Of a stretch of DNA of 64,000 nt, positions 1 to 12,690 are shown in pieces. Made by a program: the position numbers and the translations under genes. Under the pieces are notes generated by a model. It ran no database searches. It was not told the origin of the DNA and saw only the letters and a list, made by a program, of their open reading frames with translations. Origin of the DNA: Gonocerus acuteangulatus (lineage: Eukaryota > Arthropoda > Insecta > Hemiptera > Coreidae); assembly GCA_946811695.1 (NCBI GenBank), contig OX328127.1, forward strand, positions 51,154,274 to 51,218,273, read 5' to 3'. Within the stretch, counting starts at the first letter, position 1, and every line of letters begins with the position of its first letter.

Positions 1-430
1 ATAGACACTCGTGAGAATAGAAAATCTTAATAGTTCGTCTTAAATTAAATGACACTTCAGAAAAAACATTTCTCCTACCGAGTGGCGTTTGAGCGGAATT
101 TATAATTTTCGAGCTATTTACGAAAGTATATAAAAATACTAAAACTCCTCATGTCTGTTTTAATAGTATAAATATAAATTTTTTCCGAGCTACAACAATC
201 ATTTATATATCCTAATTTTCATAAATGTGGAACATGTAGAATTTTCATGTACTCAAAACCAAAGTTGCAGTTATTTCAAATTTTCCGAAAATTGGTAAAT
301 ACGTCGTCTTGAAAGACCTTATTCGATTCGCTAAGCGTTTTATCGTACTCATTTTTAACAAACACAAAACATTTTAGACATTTTTTTAAAGACGTTTTCG
401 CTCCAAATGGGACTAAATACCTCCCCTAAC
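1..430 (-). repeat. Diverged dispersed repeat fragment (family R)
   Basis: Read on the minus strand, roughly 90-300 aligns with the repeat near 63.1-63.45 kb. Shared blocks include a TTTTCGAG-TATT-ACGAAAGTA stretch, a TACTAAAACT-ATGTCTGTT stretch and the CATGTTC-AC segment. The copy is old and runs off the left edge. No coding signal is seen. Confidence 0.45.
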
Positions 431-1284
431 TCTATAATAGATGTATAAATACAGCTATTTCTGTGAAATAATGGTCTACGTGGCGTGTATATTAAGTACT
501 TGTTGAGTATGTGTTAGTGACTGTTACCGCCGTGAGGTTACCTACTCCGTGATCAGTCACAGTGGGTTGGTCTTCTCTCAGCCTAACCGAATACGTGACT
601 ACTTCGAGGGTTCTTCGGGCTGATGGTCATACTTCGAGAACGCCATTTCATGCCGTCTTACATTCACAAAAGGTTTTTAAAATGAAATCTCTCTCTCTTT
701 ATTCTCTCCCTCTTCCTTCGCCGCCTGCCATATGGTTTTTCATTGAGAAAAAAAATAAAGGAAAAGTCAGACATTGAAGGAATAAAGAGAAAGTATATTC
801 TTTCAGTCATTGAAAAGTAACAGGAATGAAAACAAAATTGTCATAAATGAAAAATTAATTCTAAAATACAGAAATGATTGAACCGAATAATAACGATTTA
901 ATTTCCAAATTTAAAAGCTGGATGTTTAAGCCGCTTAGTTTAATGAAAATGCTCTTTGTGGAATTTAACCTGTGTATTAACTCACATTTATTGTAGTCAG
1001 ATAGATCCTCAAAATGTTTTGTTTGACATTTATTTTAAAATAAATATATTTTAATGTTTTTAGTAAATTTTATTTGTATTGTGACTCTCACGTACTTTTA
1101 TTGTGAATCTCTGAATATAGCCGACGTGAGTCAACACATAGAATCGCTTACTTTTATATTCATTATGTTTTGTTGCTATCTCCAAATGAGCATAGTAATT
1201 TCAATTATCTATAAAAGAGCGATTATAATCCATCTTTTATAAGAATCTTAAATACATTTTTTTTTAAATAACTATTTTCTTTGC
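431..1284. other. Non-coding, AT-rich, nothing recognised
   Basis: Only short open frames occur (for example 562-777 and 1054-1242). They have no recognisable domain, splice context or codon bias. Confidence 0.6.
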
Positions 1285-1340
1285 CAACGTCGGGCGCGGC
1301 CAGTACCTGAATGGATGACCGACCACGTGCTGTTGGCATT
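1285..1340 (+). pseudogene. 5S rRNA-derived fragment (3' half, internally deleted)
   Basis: The run from CAACGTCGGGCGCGG through CAGTACCTGAATGGATGACC to GTGCTGTTGGCATT follows the 3' half of animal 5S rRNA. The segment between the two conserved blocks is shortened by about ten nucleotides and the 5' half is missing. It is followed by ATAAAAGAGTGGTAA and an A-run. A similar tail (CTATAAAAGGGTGGTAAC) occurs near 22,372-22,390 without a clear 5S head. It is either a 5S pseudogene or a piece of a 5S-headed SINE (SINE3 type). It is not a functional 5S gene. Confidence 0.75.
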
Positions 1341-3813
<2,473 letters not shown>

Positions 3814-5128
3814 GAGTACGGATTAATATCGCACGCAACTGAAAATAGTAGTTTTATTATTAATACAACTTTCGAAAATTGAATTACATATTTAAATTAT
3901 AGGTATCGTACCACAACTATTTAAAAGTATAATTTTTTTACTCTCTAGCACTGAAGATATACGATTAATAACCCCAGTTAATGCTTCATAAAATTTACTA
4001 AATAGTATAAATATCTATCAATCACATTTTATAGGATTATACCAGTATTTTTTACAGCGTACGATATATTTAACTATTCATATAGTTTTTATAGGGCTCT
4101 TTTGTAGCAAAATGTTAAATTCTTTACCGTTTTCGTCCCTTCATTGTTAAAATAGTTTGTTGATGGTGAGGGGAGCATTTTATTTAGTATTTTGAGTAGT
4201 TTTTTTTCTGACTTAATGACTTATCAGCAATAAACAAATTTGTATATATGTAGCATTAAAAAACAATTTATGTTTATGGAACAACCGCATATTCTGTCAC
4301 TGGAGTTATTTACATAATATCATGGTGAGCCATCATCTTCCTTGAGAGTCTGCTTTAATGCTGAAGACAGTGCCTTACATTCTGATAAAAACTGTACTCC
4401 AGACAAAAAAGACAGGTGTTAGGGTCTAATATTCCAATGTTTATTTGATGCATTGAAAACCTATTTGAAACAATTATGTTAGAACTGGGTGAGTTTGAAT
4501 TGAGGTGGTTTGAATTTCTTCAACGAGGGGAAAAAACCTTACTTGGCAATTGAAATCATTTCGCAATTCAAATTAAACATTTAGCCAGCAAAATTAAGAC
4601 TTCTGTATATGACGTCGTAGAAAAGATCATTGCTGCATTTAGAGAATCTTCAGGAATAGAGTAATGCGGATTAGCATTTGAAGCGAGTGAATGGGTAATA
4701 ATTTGATATTGGTGTCGGTTTTTATGGAGGATGTGGATGTTGGAGTTAGTCATAATGGGTTAGCAGGTGGAGCAGGTATTATACTTGGAAAATAGGGCAA
4801 GCCATGTTTATGTTTTCTCGACCTAACTAAGCCAACTTATCCAGTCTTAAGCAGCGAGGGAATGAGTCGAACATACCCTCTCTCTTCACTATAATACTAC
4901 TGTCTTTTTGTCAGTTCATTCTGCAATATTTAATGTACTTCATCAATCAAGCATATTTATGATTAATATTGCTAAGCTATTATTTGAGCCTCAGTATTTT
5001 TCCTTCGTGGAGTATCAATTTTATAATATCACTTATATGTAGTATCACTTACATGAAGATTATAGTAAAATTTATTAAACCGCTGTAAATATTTATTAAT
5101 TCTATTCGCAGCCTTGGAGATAAAAGTT
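3814..5128. other. Non-coding, nothing recognised
   Basis: AT-rich sequence with no supported gene or repeat family. Confidence 0.55.
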
Positions 5129-5352
5129 TTACATATGAAGGGTTCAGAGCACTACTAGACCAAGTACATGTTATACAATTTTAAGAAAATGAGTATTATG
5201 CTTTTTAATTGCATAGACGTTGTATAAATCCTATTGACCAGTATAAGTCTTAAAAAGATTTATGGTGTAATACTCTTCAATCCCATTACACCATAAAATG
5301 TCAAAAATGGACTTAGTCTAGTTGTGCTCTAAACTCTCCATATGTACAATAG
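5129..5352. mobile_element. Small inverted-repeat element (MITE-like)
   Basis: Left arm (from TTTACATATGAAGGGTTC) and right arm (ending CTCTCCATATGTACAA) are imperfect inverted repeats of about 45 bp. Both carry the AGAGCAC-ACTAGAC block. The centre holds a perfect 13-bp hairpin, TTTATGGTGTAAT (5259-5271) and ATTACACCATAAA (5285-5297), with a 13-nt loop. There is no coding capacity and the superfamily is unknown. Confidence 0.6.
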
Positions 5353-5402
5353 TAACATTTGTTAAATAAACGAAGAAAAGAAAATTAGTTAGAAAAAATC
5401 AA

Positions 5403-6048
5403 TCTATATATATAAAAATCACGTGTCTGTTTGTTTGTTCCTTATACAAATCCACACCGTTTGACCGTTTTTGACCAAACTTGGAATAATGGTAGGTCTT
5501 GATACGAGAAATCTCCTAGGCTAGGTCAAAAAAATCTAGCAGCTGTCTGTCTGTATGTTTGTCCCTTATACAAATCCATACCGTTCATCCGATTTTGACT
5601 AAACTCGGTACACATGTAGATCTTAATCTGGGGAGAGTCGAAGGCTAAGTCAAAAACGTCTACCAGCTGTCTGTCTGTATGTTTGTCCCTTATACAACTC
5701 CAAACCGGTCGTCGGATTTTGACTGAACTCGGTACACATGTAGATCTTAATCTGAGGAGAGTCGTAGGCTAAGTCAAAAACGTCTACCAGCTGCTGTCTG
5801 TATGTTGTTGTTTCTTTTTATAAGCAAGACCTATTTTTACCAAACTTGGCATACATGTATGTCTTGATACGGGGGGAGTTATAGGTTATGTCGAAGCCGT
5901 CTAGGACTTACAGGCGAGAGGTCACGGGTTCGAAACAGTTACAGATTCGTGTTATTAGATTTTAATAATACTTATTTGGTTTCTAATTTATTTAGGCTTT
6001 TCTATATGCAGAAAGTAGGTGTAGCATGGCACGCCGGGTAACAGCTAG
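5403..6048 (+). mobile_element. Non-autonomous Helitron-like element with tandem core repeats
   Basis: The element starts TCTATATATATAAAA and ends GTAACAGCTAG, preceded by A and followed by T. TC start, CTAG end and A/T target are the Helitron signature. Inside are about three tandem units of roughly 120-125 bp. Each contains a GTCTGTCTGTATGTTTGT block, a CTTATACAA block, a CGATTTTGAC-like block and TACACATGTAG-like sequence. The expected 3' GC hairpin is weak (GGC-AC-GCC just before the end). No Rep/helicase is encoded, so it would depend on enzymes from elsewhere. A decayed relative lies at 14,907-15,290. Confidence 0.65.
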
Positions 6049-6867
6049 TATACATATAAATATATGCCAGAATGGAAACAAAATGTGTCTTTCCTCAAAA
6101 CTCCTTTATTTTGTACAGGAACTTTCAACCCATATGAGTGGAGGCCAAAAACATATGCATGCTGTTGCAAAGCTGTTAAAACAACTGTTGTACTGGTTTA
6201 TTGACCCCAAGAGAAACTAGAAGCAAATGAAATATATATTGGTTCATTTCTCCGATTCCTGGCATGGGTGTGAATGGGAGTTAAGTATGAATAAAAACAA
6301 TTAGAAATTACAATAAGAGAAAGATCCCCGACTTGCCAATCTCAACGGCCATCGATCTCTGCTCGACAAACTTACAGTATAATTATAATCAGTTTCTCTT
6401 TATATTTTTTCAATGTCGAAAACGGGAGGGGGGTCAGAAACAATCCCCCCATTTACTTCCTGTAAGTTAGACGTTATTTCCAAAAGATCCAAAGTGGTAA
6501 ATAGGCCACCTGATATTCAGCTGGTGTATTGTCTCTGAGCAGGTGAGAGGAAGAGAAGGCAGATGTAAGTACTCAGGCTTCTACACTTGACTCTGTCTCT
6601 TACACATCCCTCAATAGCTAAGTACAACATTGGTGTAACATACCAATTGACACTTGCTTCGTCATGTCTCAAGTCTATCTGTATCATCTGTCTAATGATA
6701 TATCTGTCTCTACTCGCTGTTGCATTCTTTTTTGCGAGACATTTTTATGAAGTGTGTCTTCTCATTGTTTCTTATTTTATTAATTTACACTTTATTTGCC
6801 TCTACTATTGGATGTTCGGTATATTTGACATTTAGGAACACAACCCCAGTACCATTGTAATGCTAAC
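6049..6867. other. Non-coding, nothing recognised
   Basis: Short open frames only (for example 6587-6835, hydrophobic by composition). No supported feature. Confidence 0.5.
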
Positions 6868-7985
6868 ACGTCCTTCACGCAGGAGGTGCCTAACTAAGTA
6901 CATTTCTCAAAGGTGGGCTGAGTAGACTGCATTCCTGAATAATTTCCTTAAAATAACCTACATAAATGTTGTATTATCCAGATTCCAACGTTTCCATCCT
7001 AAACTTTCCGCTCATCAAAATCCTGAAGTCCTCTCCCTATCAAGTGCCACCCACCCACTCTCTCCACCAAGGCGACTCAAAAGACATTGGCCTAGAGATC
7101 TGCTGCAGTGACCCATTTTCTCTCAGAGTGTTGTATTAACTACAATACTTAATAAATACACAAAGACTTCCCATTTCTGTTTATTGGTCTTGACGAATAA
7201 TAAAACCATTTAAAGAAGTATATCTCCCAATCACAAAGAAACCGGATAAAACTCTCCTTTTCAGCGCTTCTAGTGGAAGAAATAACAACCAATCATGGGC
7301 GTATATAGAAAATAATTTCGGAGGGGGCTTGGAAAATTTCGGGGGGAGGGGGCTGAGACCATTTCCGGAGTATGGAATGCTAACAATTTAGATCTTGGAA
7401 GAGTTTTAGCCAACTTAAACGCTATTACACCCAAAATAGAATATGTTTTATGAACTGAATGACCTTATTTAATTTATTTTTTAAGGGTTTTAAGTAATTT
7501 TTTACCGATCAAATCAAACTTTCGGGGGGGGGGGGGGGGGGGGGGGCTGCCCCCCTCAGCCCCCCTTATATACGCCCATGCAACCAATACCCGAGGCGGT
7601 TTGGAGGCTTAATTATTCAATTTGAAATTAATACTTTGTAAACCCAAACTTCTAATGACCCGATTTAGTTTATTTTTAAAACGTATATTTCTCTTTAGAT
7701 AACCACGACTACTGAGTTTCATTACTATGCAACAGACATTACCACCGGTATGAGCATATTAATAATTTGGGTCCGGAGTAACCCCCCTTGCAGATGGATT
7801 TAGTTTATTTTTACAATGACTTGTAAAAATAAACTAAACTCTTTAGATACACACAAAGTTTTATGGGTTTCGTTGTAATATAATAATAATTACGGCCGGT
7901 AAGGGGAAAATTAGTAATTTGGGTCCGGAGTAAGACCCCTTGCCCGATCTACGTGGTTAACGAACTCGTTCAATCGTTTGCTATG
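6868..7985 (+). mobile_element. Diverged tandem-core element copy D (Helentron/HINE-like), interrupted
   Basis: The 5' end (CTTCACGCAGGAGGTGCCTAACTAAG) matches copy A at 19,919 with changes. The part after 7590 matches the core with TTTAGTTTATTTTTA, GGGTCCGGAGTAA and GTTAACGAACTCGTTC blocks. The hAT-like MITE at 7294-7580 splits it. The 3' hairpin seen in copies A-C is not recognisable, so this copy is older. Confidence 0.6.
7294..7580. mobile_element. hAT-like MITE (287 bp) with 8-bp target duplication
   Basis: The terminal inverted repeat starts CATGGGCGTATATA and ends TATATACGCCCATG. It is flanked by perfect 8-bp duplications CAACCAAT (7286-7293 and 7581-7588). The interior has G-rich and C-rich blocks and no coding capacity. 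An 8-bp duplication with a CA-starting TIR fits the hAT superfamily. Related copies are at 25,571, 36,017 and 57,213. Confidence 0.85.
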
Positions 7986-8149
7986 CGAATTATTATTATT
8001 TATTAAAAAAATATAAATTTAATATTAGTTGGTAATAATGGGTACATTTTAAGAAAGTTATCACTTTTCAAACCGATTGTTTGTTATCTTCTAATCTTTG
8101 TGCTTTGTCCGTTGTCAATAGCGGTGGTAAGCTCATATTTGTTTTGTTT

Positions 8150-8304
8150 CACGACGCACCGACGTCTGGGCCGTGGCATTAGCGCCGACATTCATGGTGC
8201 AGTGGGGAATTTTCACAACGAGCTGTAAAATGAGAACATGCCCTTCTGAAGGTGAGACTCGAACCTCCTTCTCCCGCACGAGACCACAACACGAGGAGAC
8301 CCCT
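8150..8304 (-). mobile_element. tRNA-derived SINE (family S1), diverged
   Basis: On the minus strand it starts GGGGTCTCCTCGTG, carries a Pol III B-box-like GGTTCGAGTCTCACC, then the family body ending in ATGTCGGCGCTAATGCC. It is a diverged relative of the copies at 19,743-19,903 and 62,274-62,440. Confidence 0.75.
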
Positions 8305-9539
8305 CACATTTTAGTATAGCTGAGTTAAAAATTAAATAAATTTGCATAGTAAAATATGAACTGGAAGAACTTGTAAGAAACTCTAGTCCAAAAGCACCAC
8401 ACACATAACCCCCAACTTATAACAATCCATGTAAGTTCACGTATGATTATAAAAACTTTGTTTGCTTTCTTCGTTGGAATAATATATAAATGAGAATTTG
8501 AAATGGATCTGATATTCAGAAAGAGAAAAGTGAATTCTGAAAGAAATATTAATGATGAAGACGATAGCCAGTTTTTCCTTGCCCATCAATCTAAGCCATG
8601 GCATGTCAAGTTAGCCTAGAAATGGGCAGGAACCACCCCTTTTTTCCAATCTTTCTATGAAAAAATATATCAAAAAGTAGATTCTCTATTACAATTAAAC
8701 GAATATTACACGGTAAATGGTCAGGGCGGGGAGTCTTTTACTTGTCATAATGATGCCAAAATACGTCTGGCAACTTTTCAAGTAAATACATTGTTTATAT
8801 TTATTACAAAAACTCCCTACGACTATCAGCTTAAATTGAAAAATGCGGAACAAGCCTTTAATGTTTATTTTGATTCAATTAAACCGTGGAAGTAAATGAC
8901 TACATAAATTTTTGGTGACTAAATGTTTTATTTATGTACGTTTTAAACTTCTTCAATGAAATCGTTTGAAGTAAATGACAATGCCAGTCTCTGAAGCTGT
9001 AGTATCTTACATAATTCTTGGAATCAATCTTTTCGCTCCTAATTTTACAGAACACATACCAGTAGTGGCCAACAGACGGCAATCAGGACCGGGACTGCCT
9101 GACATTACCGTTTTGTAGTTCAGAAACGACTGCACGAAAAATTTAGACTACGTTCATCAAACATATTATATTCTATTGGCCAAATCTATTCTATAAGGTC
9201 ACAATAACGATCTCATTTCGGGATGTGCCATATGATAACTACTCACCGATCTAACAGATCCTGTAATAATCGTGTTCCACGATAACAGGCAAAATATTTA
9301 ACTTCCACCATTTTGAAGGTAAAATTAGGTATTAAAAATATCAAAATATACATCAGATATAGAAGTTGGCAGTATCAACAGTTGCACTTCTTGAAGACTG
9401 TGCTGTTGAATTATAATCTAATAAAATGCACTTGCACTTATCTTTATTAAGGGCCGTTTAGGTACCGGAATCCCTTCCATGGACCTTCAATGGGCTAAAT
9501 ATCTTCCTTCATAAATATTGCAATTGACTCCGGTTCCTC
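8305..9539. other. Non-coding, nothing recognised
   Basis: AT-rich DNA with short chance open frames only. Confidence 0.5.
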
Positions 9540-9770
9540 CACGTGGCCGAGTACCCCTGAGGAAGATGAACTGCTTCCGCGAAATTCAGAGATGTCAGAG
9601 TATCATTCAACCAATCAGCCTGTAACTAGGGAGCCGAAATACGACTAGGCCCGGGCTCTCTGCTGTTTCCTGTCGGGGATCGGCCCTACGTCCGCCCTAG
9701 GCTGAGAGGTCATTCGACCTTACAGCTGGAGTCGTGCATGCAACATATGCAATATTAACACCTCATTTTA
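9540..9770. other. GC-richer island of unknown nature
   Basis: It contains CTGAGGAAGATGAACTG followed by CTTCCGCGAAATTCAG. This resembles a decayed hammerhead core (CTGANGA, small stem, GAAA), but no closing helices can be shown. Farther on are CCCGGGCTCTCTGC and CGGGGATCGGCCC. It may be a fragment of a dispersed element. The piece at 9798-9832 (GTCCGTCACGCAGGATCTGC) matches the 5' end of the tandem-core family. Confidence 0.35.
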
Positions 9771-9998
9771 CATGATATAACAATAAAAAAAATCCAGTCC
9801 GTCACGCAGGATCTGCACATTCTTCAGGAAGTTGGTTATTGTATGCTGACTGTCTGAAGACTACTGGACTTAAAATAAATTAATACAAAACCAGCGCAAG
9901 CATTTTTGTTCTTCTATTCGTGTAGTGAACAGGTGGCTCAAATATTAATTAAGTTTTTTTCTGGAGTAAACGAACACTTGTAATGGAGCGATTTTGCT

Positions 9999-10000
<2 letters not shown>

Positions 10001-10030
<30 letters not shown>
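10001..10030. repeat. T30 homopolymer
   Basis: Thirty consecutive T residues, possibly the A-tail of a minus-strand retroposon. No head was identified. Confidence 0.9.
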
Positions 10031-10034
<4 letters not shown>

Positions 10035-10167
10035 CATATGTTCTTCAGTAGTCGTTCATGAAATCTAACGAATTTTGCTACAGTTTGTTCTCTTTAGATG
10101 ACCTCGATGCATGCCGTGTTACGTTGCAGAATAACAACAATTTCGACTGTTAGAGGCATACTAATAA

Positions 10168-10270
10168 CACTGTTCTGCACGAAAATCCTCCTTCAAACCA
10201 AAACATGCTTTCTTACTGTTTTCAAATGTGCTGAACACGAATTTGAAGTCAGATTCTGTCTATCACGCAC
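10168..10270 (+). repeat. Left terminal inverted repeat of the DNA transposon
   Basis: It pairs as an imperfect inverted repeat with 12,585-12,687. The terminal 12 bp are identical in inverse orientation. The conserved inner block is GTGCTGAACACGAATTTGAA against TTCAGATTCGGACTCAGCAC. Confidence 0.75.
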
Positions 10271-10728
10271 AGTTTCTTGAGAAATTCTAGTTTTTTATCC
10301 AAAAATGTGAGTTTTTTGTAAATTTGACGAATTTTTTTTGGCATCAAAACATAGTGAAAAAAATTCAAAAGCCCGATGATTTTGAGCGCAATGAAGTATA
10401 TTTGAACGGAAAAAAAATTGATGGTAATATTACAAGTGGTTGAAGAAATATGGCCAATAGTGATCTTGAGGCAGGGATTTGGTCTCTACCTGGATCTTTA
10501 GGGGAATGACCTTCCTTTCTCTTTTATGGTGGTATCCTTTTCATTCAAATCCTTACCTGCCCCCCTTTCACCCTCAATACCCCAACTCCCCCCTCCCACT
10601 CAGCCCCTCTCTTGTCACTATTTTCTTCTAGGATTTGATCAGTACTCTCGAGGCTTTCGCTAAACGTACTTATTTGGATATTCAGTTGTGCTATCATTGT
10701 TCTGGGAACAGTTCACTTTTTCTCTGTA

Positions 10729-12503
10729 ATGTCACGACAGTGTATAAATAAGCCTGATTCCTTTTGCTATGTTTGTGGTGAAGTCACATTCAAGTCCACT
10801 CAGAAACCTCTGACTCCGCTGGTGAAGAAGGCATACGAGTTATACTTTGGATGTAAAGTAAGTGATCAGGACAAATCCTGGGCTCCTAAAATATGCTGTA
10901 GTTCATGCTCACGTTCTCTGACTGGTTGGCTAAATGGGACACATAAGTCAATGCCATTTGCAGTTCCCATGATATGGCGAGAACCTACAAATCACGTGAC
11001 CGATTGCTATTTTTGCATGACCACAATCAAAGGTTTCTCGTTCAAGAGAAAAAAGAAAATTGTTTATCCCAACATCCCCTCTGCCATGAGACCAGCTCCA
11101 CATGATGCCTCCATGCCCATCCCACCAAATCCGAGTAAGTTCCGTCTTAGTTCTGAGGAGTGCAGCGATTCTGAAAGCGTTTCACCTCAACCTGGAACCA
11201 GTCAACAAGAAGAAATTTCAAGTTCGTCCAGCCCCTCTGAAACTCAGCCACAGCTCATAAATCAGAGGCGATTGAATGATCTTGTTCGTGATTTAGATCT
11301 CCCAAAATCAAAAGCTCAGCTGCTTGGGTCAAGGTTGCAACAATGGAATCTCTTGGAAGGAGGCGTGAATATATCTTTCTTCAGAAAACTGGAATCAGGA
11401 GTTCTATGCTTTTTCTCGATGGAAGAAAATCTTGTATTTTGCAATGATGTATTTCATTTGCTCCAGGAACTTGATCTGCCAACCAATCCAGAGGAATGGA
11501 GACTATTCATTGACAGCTCCAAGTTTAGTTTAAAAGGAATACTCCTTCATAATGGAAACAAACATCCATCTATCCCAGTAGCTCATTCGGTCCACATGAA
11601 AGAAACCTATGACAACATGAAGGTACTTCTACAAAAAATCAAGTACCATGAGTGCAAATGGCGCATTTGTGCAGATCTTAAAGTGGTAGCCATGCTTACA
11701 GGTCTCCAAGGAGGTTACACTAAATTTTGTTGTTTTTTGTGCGAGTGGGACAGCAGAAAAAGAGGAGACCATTATGTCGTAAAAAATGGCCAGAGCGTAA
11801 GGAAAAAGTAGGTGAAAAAAACATTACCAATCCTCCATTACAAAAACCAAATAATTGTACCCCCACTCCACATAAAATTGGGGCTAATGAAAAACTTCGT
11901 AAAAGCGATGGACAAGGAAGGGGAAGGTTTCATGTACTTAAAACAAAAATTTCCGCATCTCAGCGATGCTAAGATAAAGGAGGGAATTTTCGTAGGACCC
12001 CAAATTCGACATCTACTCAAGGACCTCACTTTTGAAGCAAAGTTAAGTACTACTGAGAAAAATGCTTGGATTGCTTTTCGAGAGGTATGTGCTAAGTTTT
12101 TGGGAAACGAAAAATCTAGAGACTACCGAAAAATAGTCCAAGAACTGCTTACTATATTGGGATGCAATATGTCCTTGAAAATACATTTCCTGCATAGTCA
12201 CCTAGACTTTTTCGCCCCAAATTTGGGTGCAGTTCGGACGAACATGGAGAACGATTCCACCAAGACATTTCCAGAATGGAAAAAAGATATACTTACAAAT
12301 GGAATGAGAAGATGCTGGCGGATTACTGCTGGACACTGCAGCGGGAGAGAGAGAGGAGGAAGAGTACAAAAGAAAAAAAATACTCATTGACGATGTGTGT
12401 ATATTTTTTGAGTTGTGTCATATCTAGTATTATGCCTGATAGCATGCAGGATTCAATTAATTATATTTTACCGTTGAAAAAGAAAAAAAAAAATCTGTTA
12501 TAA
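10729..12503 (+). pseudogene. Transposase-like zinc-finger protein gene, broken
   Basis: It starts at ATG 10,729 (MSRQCINKP). Codons 1-360 are open, then a TAG at 11,809-11,811 interrupts the same frame, which stays open to about 12,233. A 1-nt shift at 12,232-12,236 moves the continuation (DEHGERFHQD, then MEKRYTYKWNEKMLADYC) into another frame, open to 12,503. Visible features are CxxC pairs at residues 13-16 and 57-60, a CYFC pair at 93-96, a Ser-rich linker at about 140-175, Asp262 (FIDSSKFSLKG), Asp316 (ICADLKVV), and a CCFLC-x9-H motif at 334-348. The two Asp plus Glu of GERFHQD are candidate DDE residues (my inference). I recognise the protein as a repetitive, unnamed family found in several animal genomes. 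Two lesions make this copy non-functional as read. Confidence 0.8.
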
Positions 12504-12584
12504 TAAAGACAATAATTTTCAAATACAATTTTTCATTTTTTCCAAGTTTCTCCTCTTTTCTCTCAAAATCAGAGGGTGAGAGAA

Positions 12585-12687
12585 TTTTTCTGAGTTCAGA
12601 TTCGGACTCAGCACACCTGAAAACATGAGAAACAGGCAAAATTGTTCAAGGGAGGGGAGAAAAGTTTTTTTTTTTTGCAGAACAGTG
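12585..12687 (-). repeat. Right terminal inverted repeat of the DNA transposon
   Basis: Inverted partner of 10,168-10,270. It contains a T-run (12,665-12,676) absent from the left copy and a block ATTCGGACTCAGCACACC matching the left arm. Confidence 0.75.
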
Positions 12688-12690
12688 TAA

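Larger units (their letters stand above)
10168..12687 (+). mobile_element. Autonomous-type DNA transposon with diverged TIRs (decayed)
   Basis: The element begins CACTGTTCTGCA (10,168) and ends TGCAGAACAGTG (12,687). It is flanked on both sides by TAA (10,165-10,167 and 12,688-12,690), a 3-bp target duplication. The inverted repeats extend inward about 100 bp with clear but diverged similarity; for example the left TGTTTTCAAATGTGCTGA pairs with the right TCAGCACACCTGAAAACA. It encloses one broken gene (10,729-12,503). TWA duplications are typical of PIF/Harbinger and Zator-type elements, but the protein does not let me assign a superfamily. A separate left-end fragment lies at 49,959-50,246. 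Confidence 0.8.

Noticed and set aside
9540..9770. Active hammerhead ribozyme
   Set aside because: Boxes resemble the core but the stem overlaps the CTGANGA box and no closing helices can be drawn.
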